Source: Agrocybe praecox (taxonomy: Eukaryota; Basidiomycota; Agaricomycetes; Agaricales; Agrocybaceae). Taken from it: a DNA stretch of 64,000 nucleotides. The notes under the pieces were generated by a model. The model was not told the origin of the DNA. It ran no database searches and saw nothing but the letters and a program-made list of their open reading frames with translations. Location of the stretch: contig OZ024840.1 in NCBI GenBank assembly GCA_964017145.1, positions 1,116,001-1,180,000 on the forward strand, in the 5' to 3' direction. How positions within the stretch are numbered: position 1 is the stretch's first letter; each line of letters opens with the position of its first letter. Of this stretch, positions 48,062 to 59,434 are shown in pieces. Both the position numbers and the translations under genes were made by a program.

Positions 48062-51000
48062 ATGGCCGCCGACCTTTCTGCATTGCTGACCTCGTCCAAA
48101 AATCTGACATCCCATTTATCAAGGCCGGATCTTCCTTCTGTGAACCTTTCCCTTGACCAAATCGAGGCTCTTTCTCGTCGTCTCGTTTCTCGTCAACCGG
48201 GAACTTCAACGGACACAGATCGCGCGTGAGTCGTGTTTTTGTTTTCTTTCTTTGTCCTTTTTCAACATATTCATTTCTTATTCTACTTCATAATTTCTGC
48301 TTTTATAGGAACTACCTCCTAGCACAAGCCCACGTCGATGCATCTGCACTATCGAACTCCATCGCGCACCTGAACACATCAACCACATTCTCGCCACTCC
48401 AGCCACTGCAAGACACCGATGTCGCGGGCTACCTGCGAATCGCACATGAACAGAACCTCATTTCGACGATAGAGGAGGGGAGGAGGGAGACGCAGGAGGA
48501 CTTTTATCGCGTGTTGCAGGAACGCAGCCAGCGCGATTGGGAGGCGAAGAAGAAGCATATGTTCGAGGAGCTGGGAGACCGCACTGCGAGTGCTGACCGT
48601 GCTGGTGGGAGCGGCATGTCGGATCTCAGAGCGAGTGCACTTGGGAAGAGTACATTGGGGGTAAGTGCTTTTTGAAATATAGAAGGCTTTGTTTTTTTAA
48701 ACAGGTTTCTCTAGGTTTCCTCTGCTCAGCCGAACCTTACACTGCAAATGCAAGGCAAGATGATGGCGTATGACCGCGTCGTTACCGAGCTCAACAATGC
48801 AAGACTCCAAGGGACGTCCTTCCCCATCGTGCACGCTCTAGTCGACGCATCTCTCTCCATCGCCTCAGACGTATGTAACTACCTTCCATCTATTCTCCCA
48901 TACAACAACTACTAACACCCCCAAAAACAGCCACGCAGCATCCAAATGACGCAAAACTTCCACGTCCTCGCCAAAATCACCCAAGAGCCACCGGCACTCC
49001 CGCCCGTCGAGCACGCAGGCGCGCATATCCTCAACGCACCGCTCTTCGAGCGCAAGTTCGCGAGGACGTACCTCGGCGACCACGAGTCGCGCGATGCTGT
49101 TGCCCTGCGGAAGCAGATTGCACGGGGCGCGAGAGAGGCGCTGGAGGAGCAGTATTTCGATATTCTGGAAAGGACGGTGCAGTCCCGACCTATGGAGGCG
49201 AAGCTTGGTGGCGACCCGAGTATTGCGAATCGGGTCAGAGCGTTTTTGTTGGTTAGATATTATAGGAATGGAGAATGGGAGGATAGGATTGAGGTGTGTT
49301 TATCTTTTTTATATTTTCTGTCTTGTCTTTGTTCTGATTTTTTAATACCCAATAGCTCTTAGCCGGCCAACCGCTGTGGGCGAAACTTTTTTACCTCGTG
49401 CGAACTGGACATTTGCAGGAAGCACTCGCAGAGGCGACAAAATACCAACAGGCGATTGAGAACCGCGAAGCCAGCTTTGTAGCACACTTCCGTACTTGGG
49501 TTGAGTCTCCAGAACGAAAGTAAGTATCATTCATTATCTTATTATTTATCCACTCTAACCAACGACGCGTACGCACAGACTACCCAAAGCACATAGGGAC
49601 CACCTCCAGGCGGTATACAACGCGCACATGCTCCACTCATCCACTGCTGATCCGTTCAAACTGGCGCTGTACAAGCTCATGGGCAAGTTGGAGCCAGCGA
49701 GGAGGAGTGTGCCGTTGGTTACGACGACTACGGAAGATTGGCTTTGGTTCCAGTTCTCAATGGTTCGTGCCTTTTCGTATTTCTTCTTCATCTTCTCTTT
49801 TGCTAATTAACGTTTTGTTCTGATATAGGTGGACGAAGACGAGGACGGCGGTCTGCGCGGGTTGACGGAAGTCCTTCTCGGATATGGAGAGCGCCATTTC
49901 GACGGCCCTGCGAACCAAGCAAGTGGGAGAAGGGGTGTGTGGGCGGGTGTTTTGCTCATGTGTGGGCAATTTGAGAGGGTGGGTAGTCCTCTTTCTTCTC
50001 TTTTATTTTATTGACGCTCGTATGCACATAAGGCCGTTGCTGCTCTTTGGGAACATCAAGAAACGGAGGTTGAGGCTGTTCATTTGGCCATTGCGTTGGC
50101 GTATCATGGATTATTGAGGATCTCTTCTCGGGCTGAAAGTTCTGATATGACACCTCGTAAGTACCCTACATCTACCCATCCTCTATTGACCTTCTTCCTA
50201 ACAATCCCTCCCCTGTTTAGTATCCGTAACACCCACCATCCCGCCCGCCCTGAACCTGTCCACCATCATCTGGCGATACGTAAGGCAATTCGTGAAGATG
50301 GACGCGAAGGAGGCGCTGCAGTACGTGTATTGCGTTTGTCTCACAGCGGACCAGGGCAATGGGGTGGGCAAGGAGCAGGTTGAGGTGTCTTGGGAACTTG
50401 TTAGGAGGATCATCGTCCTGGCGAATGGAGGTCCGGCGTGGGAGGAGTTGGTTGGTGGGATTAGACCTGAAGGGGGAAGGTTTACTGGAATCATCGAACG
50501 CGATGCCAAGCTCCTCCATCTCCCTGATATCCATGAATACCATTCCCAGATCCTCCTACGCGCCGCGCGCCATTCGGCAGACAACGATCGGACGACGGAG
50601 GCTATCAAGCTGTATAACCTCGCTGAGGATTATACGACTGTGGTTGCGCTCCTTGCTCAAGCGCTGGGGAACACAGTGTCCCAGCCGACTTTGGATGAGA
50701 AGGGGAGGGCACTAGAGAAAACTGCGGCTGAGATTTTGAGACATTATGAACGCGCGAATAGGGCGGTGGGGAGGGAGAGGGAGGCGGTTGTTAGGCTTTT
50801 GAGGATTAGAGAGGCGGTGGATAGGAAAAATGAGGGAAGACATGAGGTTGCTCTTGATGTATGTTTTTCTTTCTTTCCTTGTTTCCTTCAAGAAGAGCAT
50901 TTTTACTCATCCCATTCGGCTCTGCAGATAATGGAATCAACCGACCTGATCCCTCTCTCAGGGGACATCGCCAAAATCACTCGGCGCGCCGAGGAATTCA

Positions 51001-51257
51001 GAGAGCTCCACGAGTCGCTTCAGAAGAACCTGCAAGTGTATCTAACGTTGACGATGGACGCTCTTGCGGGTGTGCATCAGAAAGTGAAGGCTGCGCCTCA
51101 GTACCAGCAGATGCCGGAAGCGACGAGGCAGGTGACGTTGGGCAATGTGAGGCGAAAGTCGAGATCGTTGATGGTCTTTGCGGGGATTCTGAAGTATAGG
51201 ATGAGTCCGGATGTGTATTCGTATTTGGCGAGGTTGGATGTGGAGATTGCGCTTTAA
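48062..51257 (+). CDS. NIC96: Nucleoporin Nup93/Nic96
   Basis: A structural nucleoporin of the inner ring of the nuclear pore complex. Ten exons (48062-48225, 48309-48660, 48715-48870, 48931-49293, 49356-49519, 49579-49762, 49829-49978, 50033-50156, 50221-50858, 50928-51257) join in frame to 874 residues, close to the 820-840 usual in the family. The N terminus MAADLSALLTSSKNLTSHL is conserved in the pseudogene copy. Family hallmarks include RIAHEQNLISTIEEGRRET, the Nic96 alpha-solenoid from about residue 200 (LERTVQSRP, RVRAFLLVRYYRNG, LAGQPLWAKLFYLVRTG) and IKLYNLAEDYTTVVALLAQA. An upstream in-frame ATG at 47984 exists, but the family and paralogue support 48062. It is expected to be essential. 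Truncated copies lie at 1676-2480 and 17630-19162. It faces an SMN remnant tail-to-tail. Confidence 0.93.
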
Positions 51258-51589
51258 GGGGATGTATTACTGACCTGCTTTCTTTTCATTCTCTTTTTTT
51301 TCTCTCGATGATATATATTTCTTTGATTTTTACTGCTTGTACGTTAAGACGAAGGAAAAAACATGTTTAGGATGAGGAGTACGAGGAACAAGAAGACGTT
51401 CAAGCGTTCGTATATTTTGTCGAGTCGAGTACAAGATAGATGCCAAAGGGTATTCCGTTCATTCATTCGGAAGATATCAGATTCGTGGTTCTTTATTCAC
51501 TAGGAGGCACAGAGGAGTACTAGGTCGAAATGCAGAGTGGTTTCCTGAATCCCTTTTTCTTTCGAAACATGGTGCATAATTTATGATTT
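51258..51589. other. 3' flank of Nup93
   Basis: T-rich 3' end; no gene seen. Confidence 0.5.
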
Positions 51590-52010
51590 CTTCCTCCACC
51601 GCCGCGGAGTTGAGCGCAGAGTCGTCCCATCGGATCTCTTCGTGTCAGTTCTCATCTTCTCCGCCGCCATCGATATACTCCCCTTCGTAAGCCTGCTGCC
51701 CATCGAAGTTGACGTGTATTTTTGGATTATGATGATGATGGCGGTGGTGGAGCTTGGACGTCTGGACGTCGATCCCTCCTTGTCCCTCCCAGAATTCGAC
51801 CAGCCGTGCGCGTGAATGCTGTTATTGCTATTATTTTCATTGCTCTGCTTTCCCTTCTGGTTCTTGCTTTGGTTCTTCTTCCTCTTTCTTGCCGGTGGTG
51901 GATGTCCACTACATTATTCGAGGATGTCGTTGTCGGTGGGCGGTACATCCGACGAAGCGTCGTATGGGAGAGTGATGTCGTCGTATGAGATTAGCAAGGC
52001 AAAAGTGATG
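51590..52010 (-). pseudogene. SMN remnant
   Basis: The minus strand matches SMN exon 1 only: DIHHRQERGRRTK, the shared GGGAGGGACAAGGAGGGATC DNA segment, and CTGACACGAAGAGATC followed by TGGGACGACTCTGCGCT, the Gemin2-binding codons with two extra bases. Exons 2-3 and the YG box are absent. The flank at 52010-52060 matches that of the SMN pseudogene at 10260-10330. Confidence 0.75.
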
Positions 52011-52079
52011 ATGGGAACGATCTCTTTTCAAAATTCTAAACTCCGCCAATCTAAAGATCCGAGCTCTTCGTCTTTTGCT

Positions 52080-52600
52080 ACTCACCACCACCTACTATCA
52101 CTGTCATCACAGCTACGCCTGGCACTACTACCACCCACTACTGCTACCCGCACACCGACCACGGGAACGAGCGCTGGTATCATGACATCGACTGACTTGG
52201 TCTTGACTCAGGACGTTTCGTTTCACTCTACCTTGGGCTTAAGGCTGCCTGGGGCCGCGCTACTTGGGAAGGACATATATGCATGATATGAAACTGCGAC
52301 TCTGACTCTGCTTGAATCTCATCCGTACCTTTGGTCTTAAGCTTGATCCTTTTTTAAATTTTATTTTGTCTCCTTTCTTGTTCTCCTTCCTTGTTCTCCT
52401 TTCTCAAATCTCAAATCCCGCTCGACTCAGCGCTAGGTACTAGTAACTGTGAACGAGATTGAGATAATAAATTTGAGTATTAGAATGAGAACGAGGATAG
52501 GGACATGCAGGAATGAAAAGCCAGTCAATGTTAAGTTAACGTTAACCGTTAAACGTCGAACTGTATATTGTGTTTGAATGGCGATGCGAGAAGTATTAGT
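52080..52600 (+). pseudogene. F-box gene remnant
   Basis: Positions 52180-52340 match the promoter and leader of the F-box gene at 25942 (GACTTGGTCT, AGGACGTTTC, ATGAAACTGCGACT). Positions 52490-52600 match its 3' part near 27255-27360 (GGAA-AGCCAGTCA-TGTTAAG). Everything between is deleted. It lies head-to-head with the SMN remnant. Confidence 0.65.
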
Positions 52601-52659
52601 AGATCGGTCTTTGCGTGTAGCGTAAATAAGTAAGCAGGGGATATAAGTACTTATACGAT

Positions 52660-54133
52660 GTGCACGCTTTACATTCTATGAGGTTGATAGGATTTGGATG
52701 CAAATTTGGTGGGATGGCCGAGGATATTATACGGAAGGCCCGAGGATGGTTATGAAGAGAGGAAGGAGGAAGAATCGTTAGAGGTCGATTGTCACTCGTC
52801 ATTAATCGATCAAGTATGATGTATGGGGGCATAGGGGGAGGCCCCTCTATCATATTGTTGTCTGATGTTTGGCTGTGAGAAGCTTCGTCGTCGTTATAAT
52901 CTTCTATCCTGCCCACTTCAAGCGGAATAGCTCGCCAATTAGACGTGGTTGTATAATGACTACGAAGTCTCTGGAACTTGAAGATCTGTACAAATTCAGA
53001 GTGTTTGTCCACATATAAGTCCAGATCATGGAGCTTAATCGTTCCAATGCGACTCTTGTGGTGTTTCACGAGTTTGTTGCGCAAGTGTTCAATGAACCGA
53101 GCCAGAATCCTTGCTGGTTCTATCAAAACACCAAGTAGCTTTGGATGGATTGGCTCCAGCAGAGCCTTAGTACTTAGTCTTCAAGGTCGGGGGCTCCATA
53201 GAATTCCGGAAAATTGTTCTTGTATAGAAGATTGACGGCCGGTGATTGATGCAAGCAGTAACGCCACATAGAAAAACCCACCAAAGCGATTGGAAAGGTC
53301 GTACTGAAAATTATATACAACCATGGGAGCTTGCGGATCTTAAGCTCACATATCATGTCTAGATCCTCGTCAAGGGTTTGTCCTTCCGGACGAATTGCGG
53401 AGTATATATAGGTTAGTGTGATGATTTCGTGAGGCATGAAGAATGTAGCAGAACATGCGAGCAACATCATTGTCGTCCATAATTTGCACACTTGCAGAAG
53501 TTACTTTCTTTTATATTGTTCTGAAGATCGCATCCGAGTCAATCATGCGCATGAAAGTATAGACGGAGAAAGATGCTTACATCTGCCTCATCCTTGGGCG
53601 AAGTTTTAGGTTCGTATTCGCAAGAGACAGCAGTAGTTGCACTCTTACAGTTTCCCTTTGGGTCATCAGTGAAACAGGCATCAATTTTGTGGATGGATCC
53701 CGAAATATCAGACCCCATCACAGTGTCATTGGGGCAGTCAACGTAGAGGTACCGAGCCTTTCGATCCTTGAATCCTGGATACATCGAAATACCGTATCCA
53801 AAGAGCCATAAGGGACTGGATTGGGAGTCTTCGGTGTAATACTGGTTTTCAAGGACAGAAATGCACTTTTTCCCGTTTATATTGGATAAAATAGAGGCCT
53901 GCTTGTCCGGGAGCACATGTTTCAGACAGCAACTTGACAGTGGCATCGACGTCGGCGTCAGATGGAATAAAAGGTAAGTAGCGCTCCACAAATTTGTTGG
54001 TCTTGCAGGTCAGAAAATCATGAGCCATCTCTGTAGCAATTTGTAGGCGCGCGTCGGGAACAGAAGTGTCTTTTTCGTTTGTAACCGAGCGTCGAGGTGT
54101 CAAACTACTTAGGACTGGCGACAATGTGAGCAC
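52660..54133 (-). pseudogene. FunK1 kinase pseudogene lacking the catalytic core
   Basis: The N-terminal part (54133-53540) has RLQIATEMAHDF, LPFIPSDADVD and MGSDISGSIHKIDACF, parallel to the intact FunK1 at 16570-15935, but with a frame change near 53880. VQIMDDNDVARMF (near 53460) then joins almost directly to TFFMPHEI. The kinase N-lobe, the HRD loop and the DFG-equivalent, about 450 residues in the paralogue, are therefore gone. Another 1-base shift follows YNFQYDL before SLWWVFLCGVTA, and a stop appears before LLEPIHPKLLGVL. The C-terminal helices (PARILARFIEHLRNKLVKHH) remain readable. No kinase can be made. Confidence 0.85.
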
Positions 54134-55041
54134 TCTTTGAGCTTCAGAAACTGTAACAAACGCACGTTTGAGGTTTGATTTCTTTTTTTTTGAGGGGGGG
54201 GGTTGCGTTCCGGTCTGCCAATATTAATCATTATGCGGACTCTTTACTTACTGAGGTATGGTGCCATAAACTTACTTCGAACGTGGGGCATTAGTAGCGG
54301 GGTATGTTCTCTGAATCACCACTGGAGAGGATTCTGTAAGTCATCTGCACTGAGGGGTCGATAGAAGGTGGGTATAAAGACTTACTCGGATGGCTGCCCC
54401 ATTGCGAGAATTTTGAGGATCGAGGACGTTATTTTGGCAGTCCTTAAGTATCAGTTCAGTGAAAACCCTGTAATCTCGTTAGCAACGTCGTTTCAAACGA
54501 ATTTGTGATGCACGTGCTTGCAAAACCGTCTTATCCGATGTTTTCCCGAAGGCAGGTTCCCACCCAAGGTCCTTGTTTCTTACGACCTCTGATCAGAATC
54601 GGGACAAAGGTAGAAAGATCAGTGTTTCTCTCTTCTTCTTCTTCTTCTTCTTCCGTGATAATATTCTTTCGATTGGCGTTGTCCATGGACGTAGAGAATC
54701 TTCCATTGGACCCTGTATTTGAAAGATAGGTAATCGACGACTTTTTGGAAATACATTTTTCTCTCAGTAGGTAATTATGGAGAAAAGCAGTCAAGGGAGG
54801 TATGTTTTCGTACTGAAACTTCTATTCCGGAGTTTATGTGGCACGCAGGTTTGACCCACATAACCTAACCTTACTTCGAAGTTGCAAGCTTTGGATTCAC
54901 TTATATGTATTCAAGGAGGGCATATCTTGGGCACATCTACGTTTACTAGCACTTTTAGCGTTCTGGTCCGCGGCAAGCGACGAATATTATGGTTTGGAAT
55001 AAAACGCATACATTTTTTGTCGTCTTTCAAGCATTACGCGA
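54134..55041 (-). other. FunK1 pseudogene 5' flank and interval to repeat R
   Basis: Positions 54370-54620 align with 16790-17100 upstream of the intact FunK1 gene, including a decayed FTELILKDCQN segment. A (TTC)n microsatellite lies at about 54632-54654. No other gene. Confidence 0.5.
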
Positions 55042-56545
55042 TGACTTCGAAGGGCATGTACAATAATATAATACGTCTACGAGCGAGAGAGAGGAGAAAA
55101 AGAATTTGTTATGCTATATAAAATACTGATCTTACGGATCTCATGTCAGAGTAACTCTTGGTATATGAATAGGTTATAACTCACAAAACGAGAAACAAGG
55201 GGAGACATGGCTCATAAGATAGGTGTGTGTCGAACTAAGACGTAATTTTTTATTTCAGTCTGGATATCGGAAAGTGAGCACAGGCGTAAGGGATCATAAA
55301 CAATGAACTAAAAGTGGTTAATAATGCTGTTGGTGGCTAATAAAGGAACATACCAGCAATATCTCGCCAGACGTTGAGAAGGGATGTAAGTTCGACAGAG
55401 GGCTACGCCAAATATGCAATGATGCGAATCCATACTGCTAAAACCATGAAAATCTATCATCAGCTTTGGTCGATAGAATATCAAGTAGCTTACCTCGAAT
55501 GAGCGGGATCGAGTCTGGCGAGAGTGAGTCGACGGATTTCCAGACGATGCAACCTTTGGATATATATTGTACTAGTCACTTATGTCGTGCTAAAAATATA
55601 AGATCAGTAAAGGGACAAGATGCGTAGCAATCTTAGCTGATAATACAGAGCAGGGTATACGTCTGACTCACTGAGAGATATACTTGAGTACACAGGACAA
55701 TAGTCACTCAGGGAACTGTAGACTCACTTTTGAACAAGAACCGCAGGCCTGGCCAGAGTGCAACGATTCAATCCAATCCATCCAGCTTCAAGCTTCAATG
55801 CTTACCCTCAAAGACTCGTAGAGGTGGTGACACGCTATAGAGACCCCGTCTTACCCGTCGGCGTTCCATCTGGGCAGTGTTCAAGACGTTCTACAGCGAC
55901 TCTCAACTACGAGCCTTGTCTTGATGGAGGGGACACATCCAGATAAGAGTGCGAGTCCTGCGAATCCCCGGTCGTCCACGTTACGAACGCCAGAGCCAGA
56001 CAGACTTCCCGGCTTGGGTCACCGGCCGCACAGTCGTCTGTCTGGTGGAAGCGGTGCTGCATATTCGAAGCTGTTTGGATGGATATAGACCTGTTGCATG
56101 TTCTGGTTTCCATTAGGCGGTGTTGATAAAGACGAGATCTTCATCGATGACGACTATCGATGGATATAGAGATTTTATGATGGTAAAGGGCGATGTAGAT
56201 GTAGATCGCCGAATAGTGAGATGGTAATATTTCTGAGGAGGACGCCCTTCATGGTTGTGGAAGGGAAGAAAGAAAGGATGGGGGAAGAACGAATAGGATT
56301 GTAGGTTTTTATATCTGATAAATTTACGCATGTTTGTACATGCCCACAAAACACATGAGGCACTGACTCTTGTATATGTCTTTTGTTCTGTTTTTGTCAG
56401 CCAGATTTTCCTAATTGGGTAGATTGCTTCCCCGTTTCGGTACCGCGCGTCAACATGATCTCCTTACGTCACGTGGATACTTTAGCTGTTAGTGTGCGCG
56501 ATTTGAAAATGCTTTTCAACTAGTCAATGTCCGAGAGTATAATTT
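55042..56545 (+). repeat. Repeat family R, copy C (~1.5 kb)
   Basis: Same orientation as copy A and most similar to copy B at its far end: both continue through GCGCGATTTGAAAAT and AACTAGTCAATGTCC, which copy A partly lacks. It carries the hairpin GGCGAT/ATCGCC near 56190-56215. With copy B it forms a long inverted pair flanking 47.4-55.0 kb. Confidence 0.8.
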
Positions 56546-56734
56546 CAAGTTTTATTAAGTCTGCTTGAGACAAATCGCCTCTGTGAAGCCTCAGGAAGCA
56601 AATGTAGCAAATAAAATTGTGAAAGTGTATATAAGGTACACATACATGTAATACCTGCAGAAATTAATCAATCTTGGAAAGTAGGAACAATGATTCTGTC
56701 CTGTTAGGTTCCATGAACAACATCTCTTGTAGCC

Positions 56735-57270
56735 ACTTGTCTACCTGAAGAGTCCCCGCGTTGGGTATGTGGAGCTCATTACGGTGCCGAAGGCGTTTGC
56801 TACGGCTGCGCCGGAGGACAAGGGTTGCATAAGCTTTGCGGGGTGTATTCCAGTACGTCTAGTGAATTCGCTCAGCACACCTGAACCGCGCGGCACAGTG
56901 GTAAGCACCTATAATTGCATGATCCTTATTCCAAATCCACGTTCTGCTAACAGCACATCAAGTACAACACCCCAATGGACGTACCAAACATCGACCCGAA
57001 GTATATGACAAGCGCCTTTTGCAAGTACCATTCTTCTTTTTCTCTCTCTTCAAACCCAGCTAGCTCATCGCGAATAATCTGAAAATAATGGAAAAACTCA
57101 CCAAATTCATGCGCAAAATCAGCCAAACAGCCCCCCTCATCGACCTGGTCGTCTGTCCCAGCACACCGCCAGCGCCAGTACAGACCTACGAGCAATTTGA
57201 AGCTTTCGTGAATCATGCGTGGACATCTCTCAACTGTGCAGCACCCCGAGTTTTTGCCTGTCCTTGGCCT
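56735..57270 (+). pseudogene. GMC oxidoreductase fragment
   Basis: It matches the C-terminal exons of the GMC gene at 27945-30807 in the opposite orientation: VELITVPKAFATAAPEDKG, SFAGCIPVR, PNIDPKYMTSAF, MRKISQTAPLIDLVVCP and YEQFEAFV. The segment between SFAGCIPVR and PRGTV is shortened, the catalytic His exon is broken, and the first two thirds are absent. The GC splice donor (GCAAGT) is preserved near 57018. Confidence 0.85.
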
Positions 57271-57572
57271 TGGAATCCAGTTTTTCTATATTCATGAATC
57301 ATTATGCGTTATCTCAACATCGGAACGTCTAAATAATAAAAATAGCTGACCTATCATTACCGTGACGCGTCTTTAATTACTGCGTATATTAGGTATTAAC
57401 CGCATTTTCGAAACCCTAGTTATCTCCTATCATGATTGGGCACCGAATGACAGATCGCATGTATAAATAGAATACCGACGACCAAAATAGCTTCTTCGTT
57501 TCTATAAAGTGTGCGGCATTGCTTATCCTAAAAGACTGGCTTTGATCCCCATCATTTTTTGAATGCCACGAG

Positions 57573-58824
57573 ATGACATCCATTCCTCCTTCAAACTCAA
57601 CTTCCACCGTGATCTGGCCACAGACGACAAGTTCAGAGAAGAGCTCCACTGTATTCTATGACTTCACACTTGTTATTGCCGGTCTCTTGGGGGTGAGCTC
57701 TTTATTTATTGATTATCAGCCTTCCCCCACTGACCCTTCAGTTCAATCGTTCTTTTTTGTTCAGGCTATAATATGGGACATCCTAAATAGCATCAACGCG
57801 GAATATCAGCTTCTTCGAAGATTGACCACCAGCACGCTCGTGTACTTTTTGTCCAGGTGAGCTCGGTCTGCAGGCATGCGATCTTTGATTAAGATACTTA
57901 ACATCCATGCCACACCAGGCTTAGTACCCTCGTTGCATTCCTGTTATTCTCCATCGTCAATAGTGAGAGTTTTCTCTGTTTCTTGTAATAATCAAACGAA
58001 GAAATTGACACAAGTACCGACCCAGCCTCGCGCGTCAAAAATTGCACGGCCATATCTAACGCTGCAGCAATCATTTTCATAATATCCATATCTTCTACCA
58101 CACTCCTATTCTTCTTCCGAGTAAGAGCGCTATACAACGCAAATCGTTACATCGTCTGTTTTTTTCTCGTGATGTGGGCAGGAGTTGTCGGCACGTGTTC
58201 TCTGCTCACGTTCTTGGATAGGGATCATGCGGCTCCCTTTGATGCCTTCTGCCCCGGTACTACTGTCAATGTTGTAGTATTTGTGAGCTCCATCAGCGCC
58301 GCACCTATGATCTTCGATTTGATGGTCTTCTGCGCTGTGACTTGGCGCCTGTTCCGAAATGCTCACGTCAGTTTGACGCTCAAGCATGGATTGAACCTCT
58401 TCCTGTTTGGGACGTTTCTCCCAGCTTTTTCAAGAGCTTTACTGCAGGATAGTCAAATATACTTCCTGTGAGTATCAATAAAATATATTTTATAAAGATA
58501 TTACTAATATAAGATTCATTTTCTACTAGATGTAACGCAATCCTGGAGATCGTAACTTTAATTTCATTTCTCAGTCCCAGAGCGAACGATGTCTCGTCTT
58601 ATATCGGATCATTCGTACTGCTGCATTCGGCCGTTAGGAACCTCATGGGGTGTCGAATTTACAGGCACACCAAGTTGCAGCTTGGTCGACATGATATTGT
58701 GTCTTCTGGACCAAGCTCCCTTATCTTTGGACCCCCTCCCATGAATGTTCTGACCGACTCGAGGAACATCGATGATTTGGGGAACCGAGAGGAAAATAAT
58801 AAGCGTAGAAGAGAAGTAGTCTGA
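57573..58824 (+). CDS. Seven-transmembrane protein, basidiomycete DUF6533-like
   Basis: Five exons (57573-57692, 57765-57856, 57919-57962, 58002-58467, 58530-58824) join in frame to 338 residues. One intron is only 39 bp, which is unusually short. Hydrophobic helices include TLVIAGLLG, STLVAFLLFSIVNS, AIIFIISISSTTLLFFF, VMWAGVVGTCSLLTF and VNVVVFVSSISAAPMIFD. The motif FRVRALYNANR after the third predicted helix, and CAVTWRLFRN, are typical of the large DUF6533-type membrane family of Agaricomycetes. The C-terminal tail is charged (REENNKRRREVV). Function and ligand are unknown. It differs in family from the 7TM gene at 3207. Confidence 0.7.
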
Positions 58825-59434
58825 AGCTAGATCGTACTATAGGTACTAGAGTAACAGTTAGCTGCTCGCACTACTTAAGGATAGAGTTTCGCTTTTTATC
58901 TGATAATTTTTCTAAGCTTGAGGCTTACAGAAAACTGTTAACGAGTTTAGACTCTCATCACTCGGGCTGAGTTGAAAAGCGTGGTCGTATGTCGTTTGTT
59001 AGTAAGTTCAATAATTGTATCGATTCCCTTCAGAGAAAATATGAGTAATGGTGCAATATGAGGAGATCATCACTTAAATTAACAAGCTAGGGTTAGCCAC
59101 GCTTGATAGATACTAAAATGCGGAAAAGGAATTAGAGAGGGTTCATTTGGGATTCATTCAACCTCCCCTAAGCGCTAAGCGCTCATGTTCGACAATGCAT
59201 GAAACAGAGCCCGCAATTTTCCCGCAATGGATAAAACTTCTATTTCTGGGGATTGAGGGCCTTACTTTTAACAAGGTCATAGGTTCAATTCGTATACCTA
59301 CTTTGAATTACAAAATACTATCATGTTACGTTTAAAGAAGGGCTGAGGGAAATAGGGGTGGGAACTTGCACGTGCATATATTATATTCATGCACATGTCT
59401 GGATGTCAGAGACACCTTTACAGTCTCTGACACC
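58825..59434. other. Intergenic region
   Basis: No supported gene. It is the boundary between the duplication-rich region and the housekeeping block. Confidence 0.45.

Noticed and set aside
52660..54133. Second active FunK1 kinase
   Set aside because: HRD and metal-binding loops are missing and there are at least two frameshifts.
59270..59300. tRNA gene (GGTTCAATTCGTA resembles a B box)
   Set aside because: No matching A box or cloverleaf could be formed around it.
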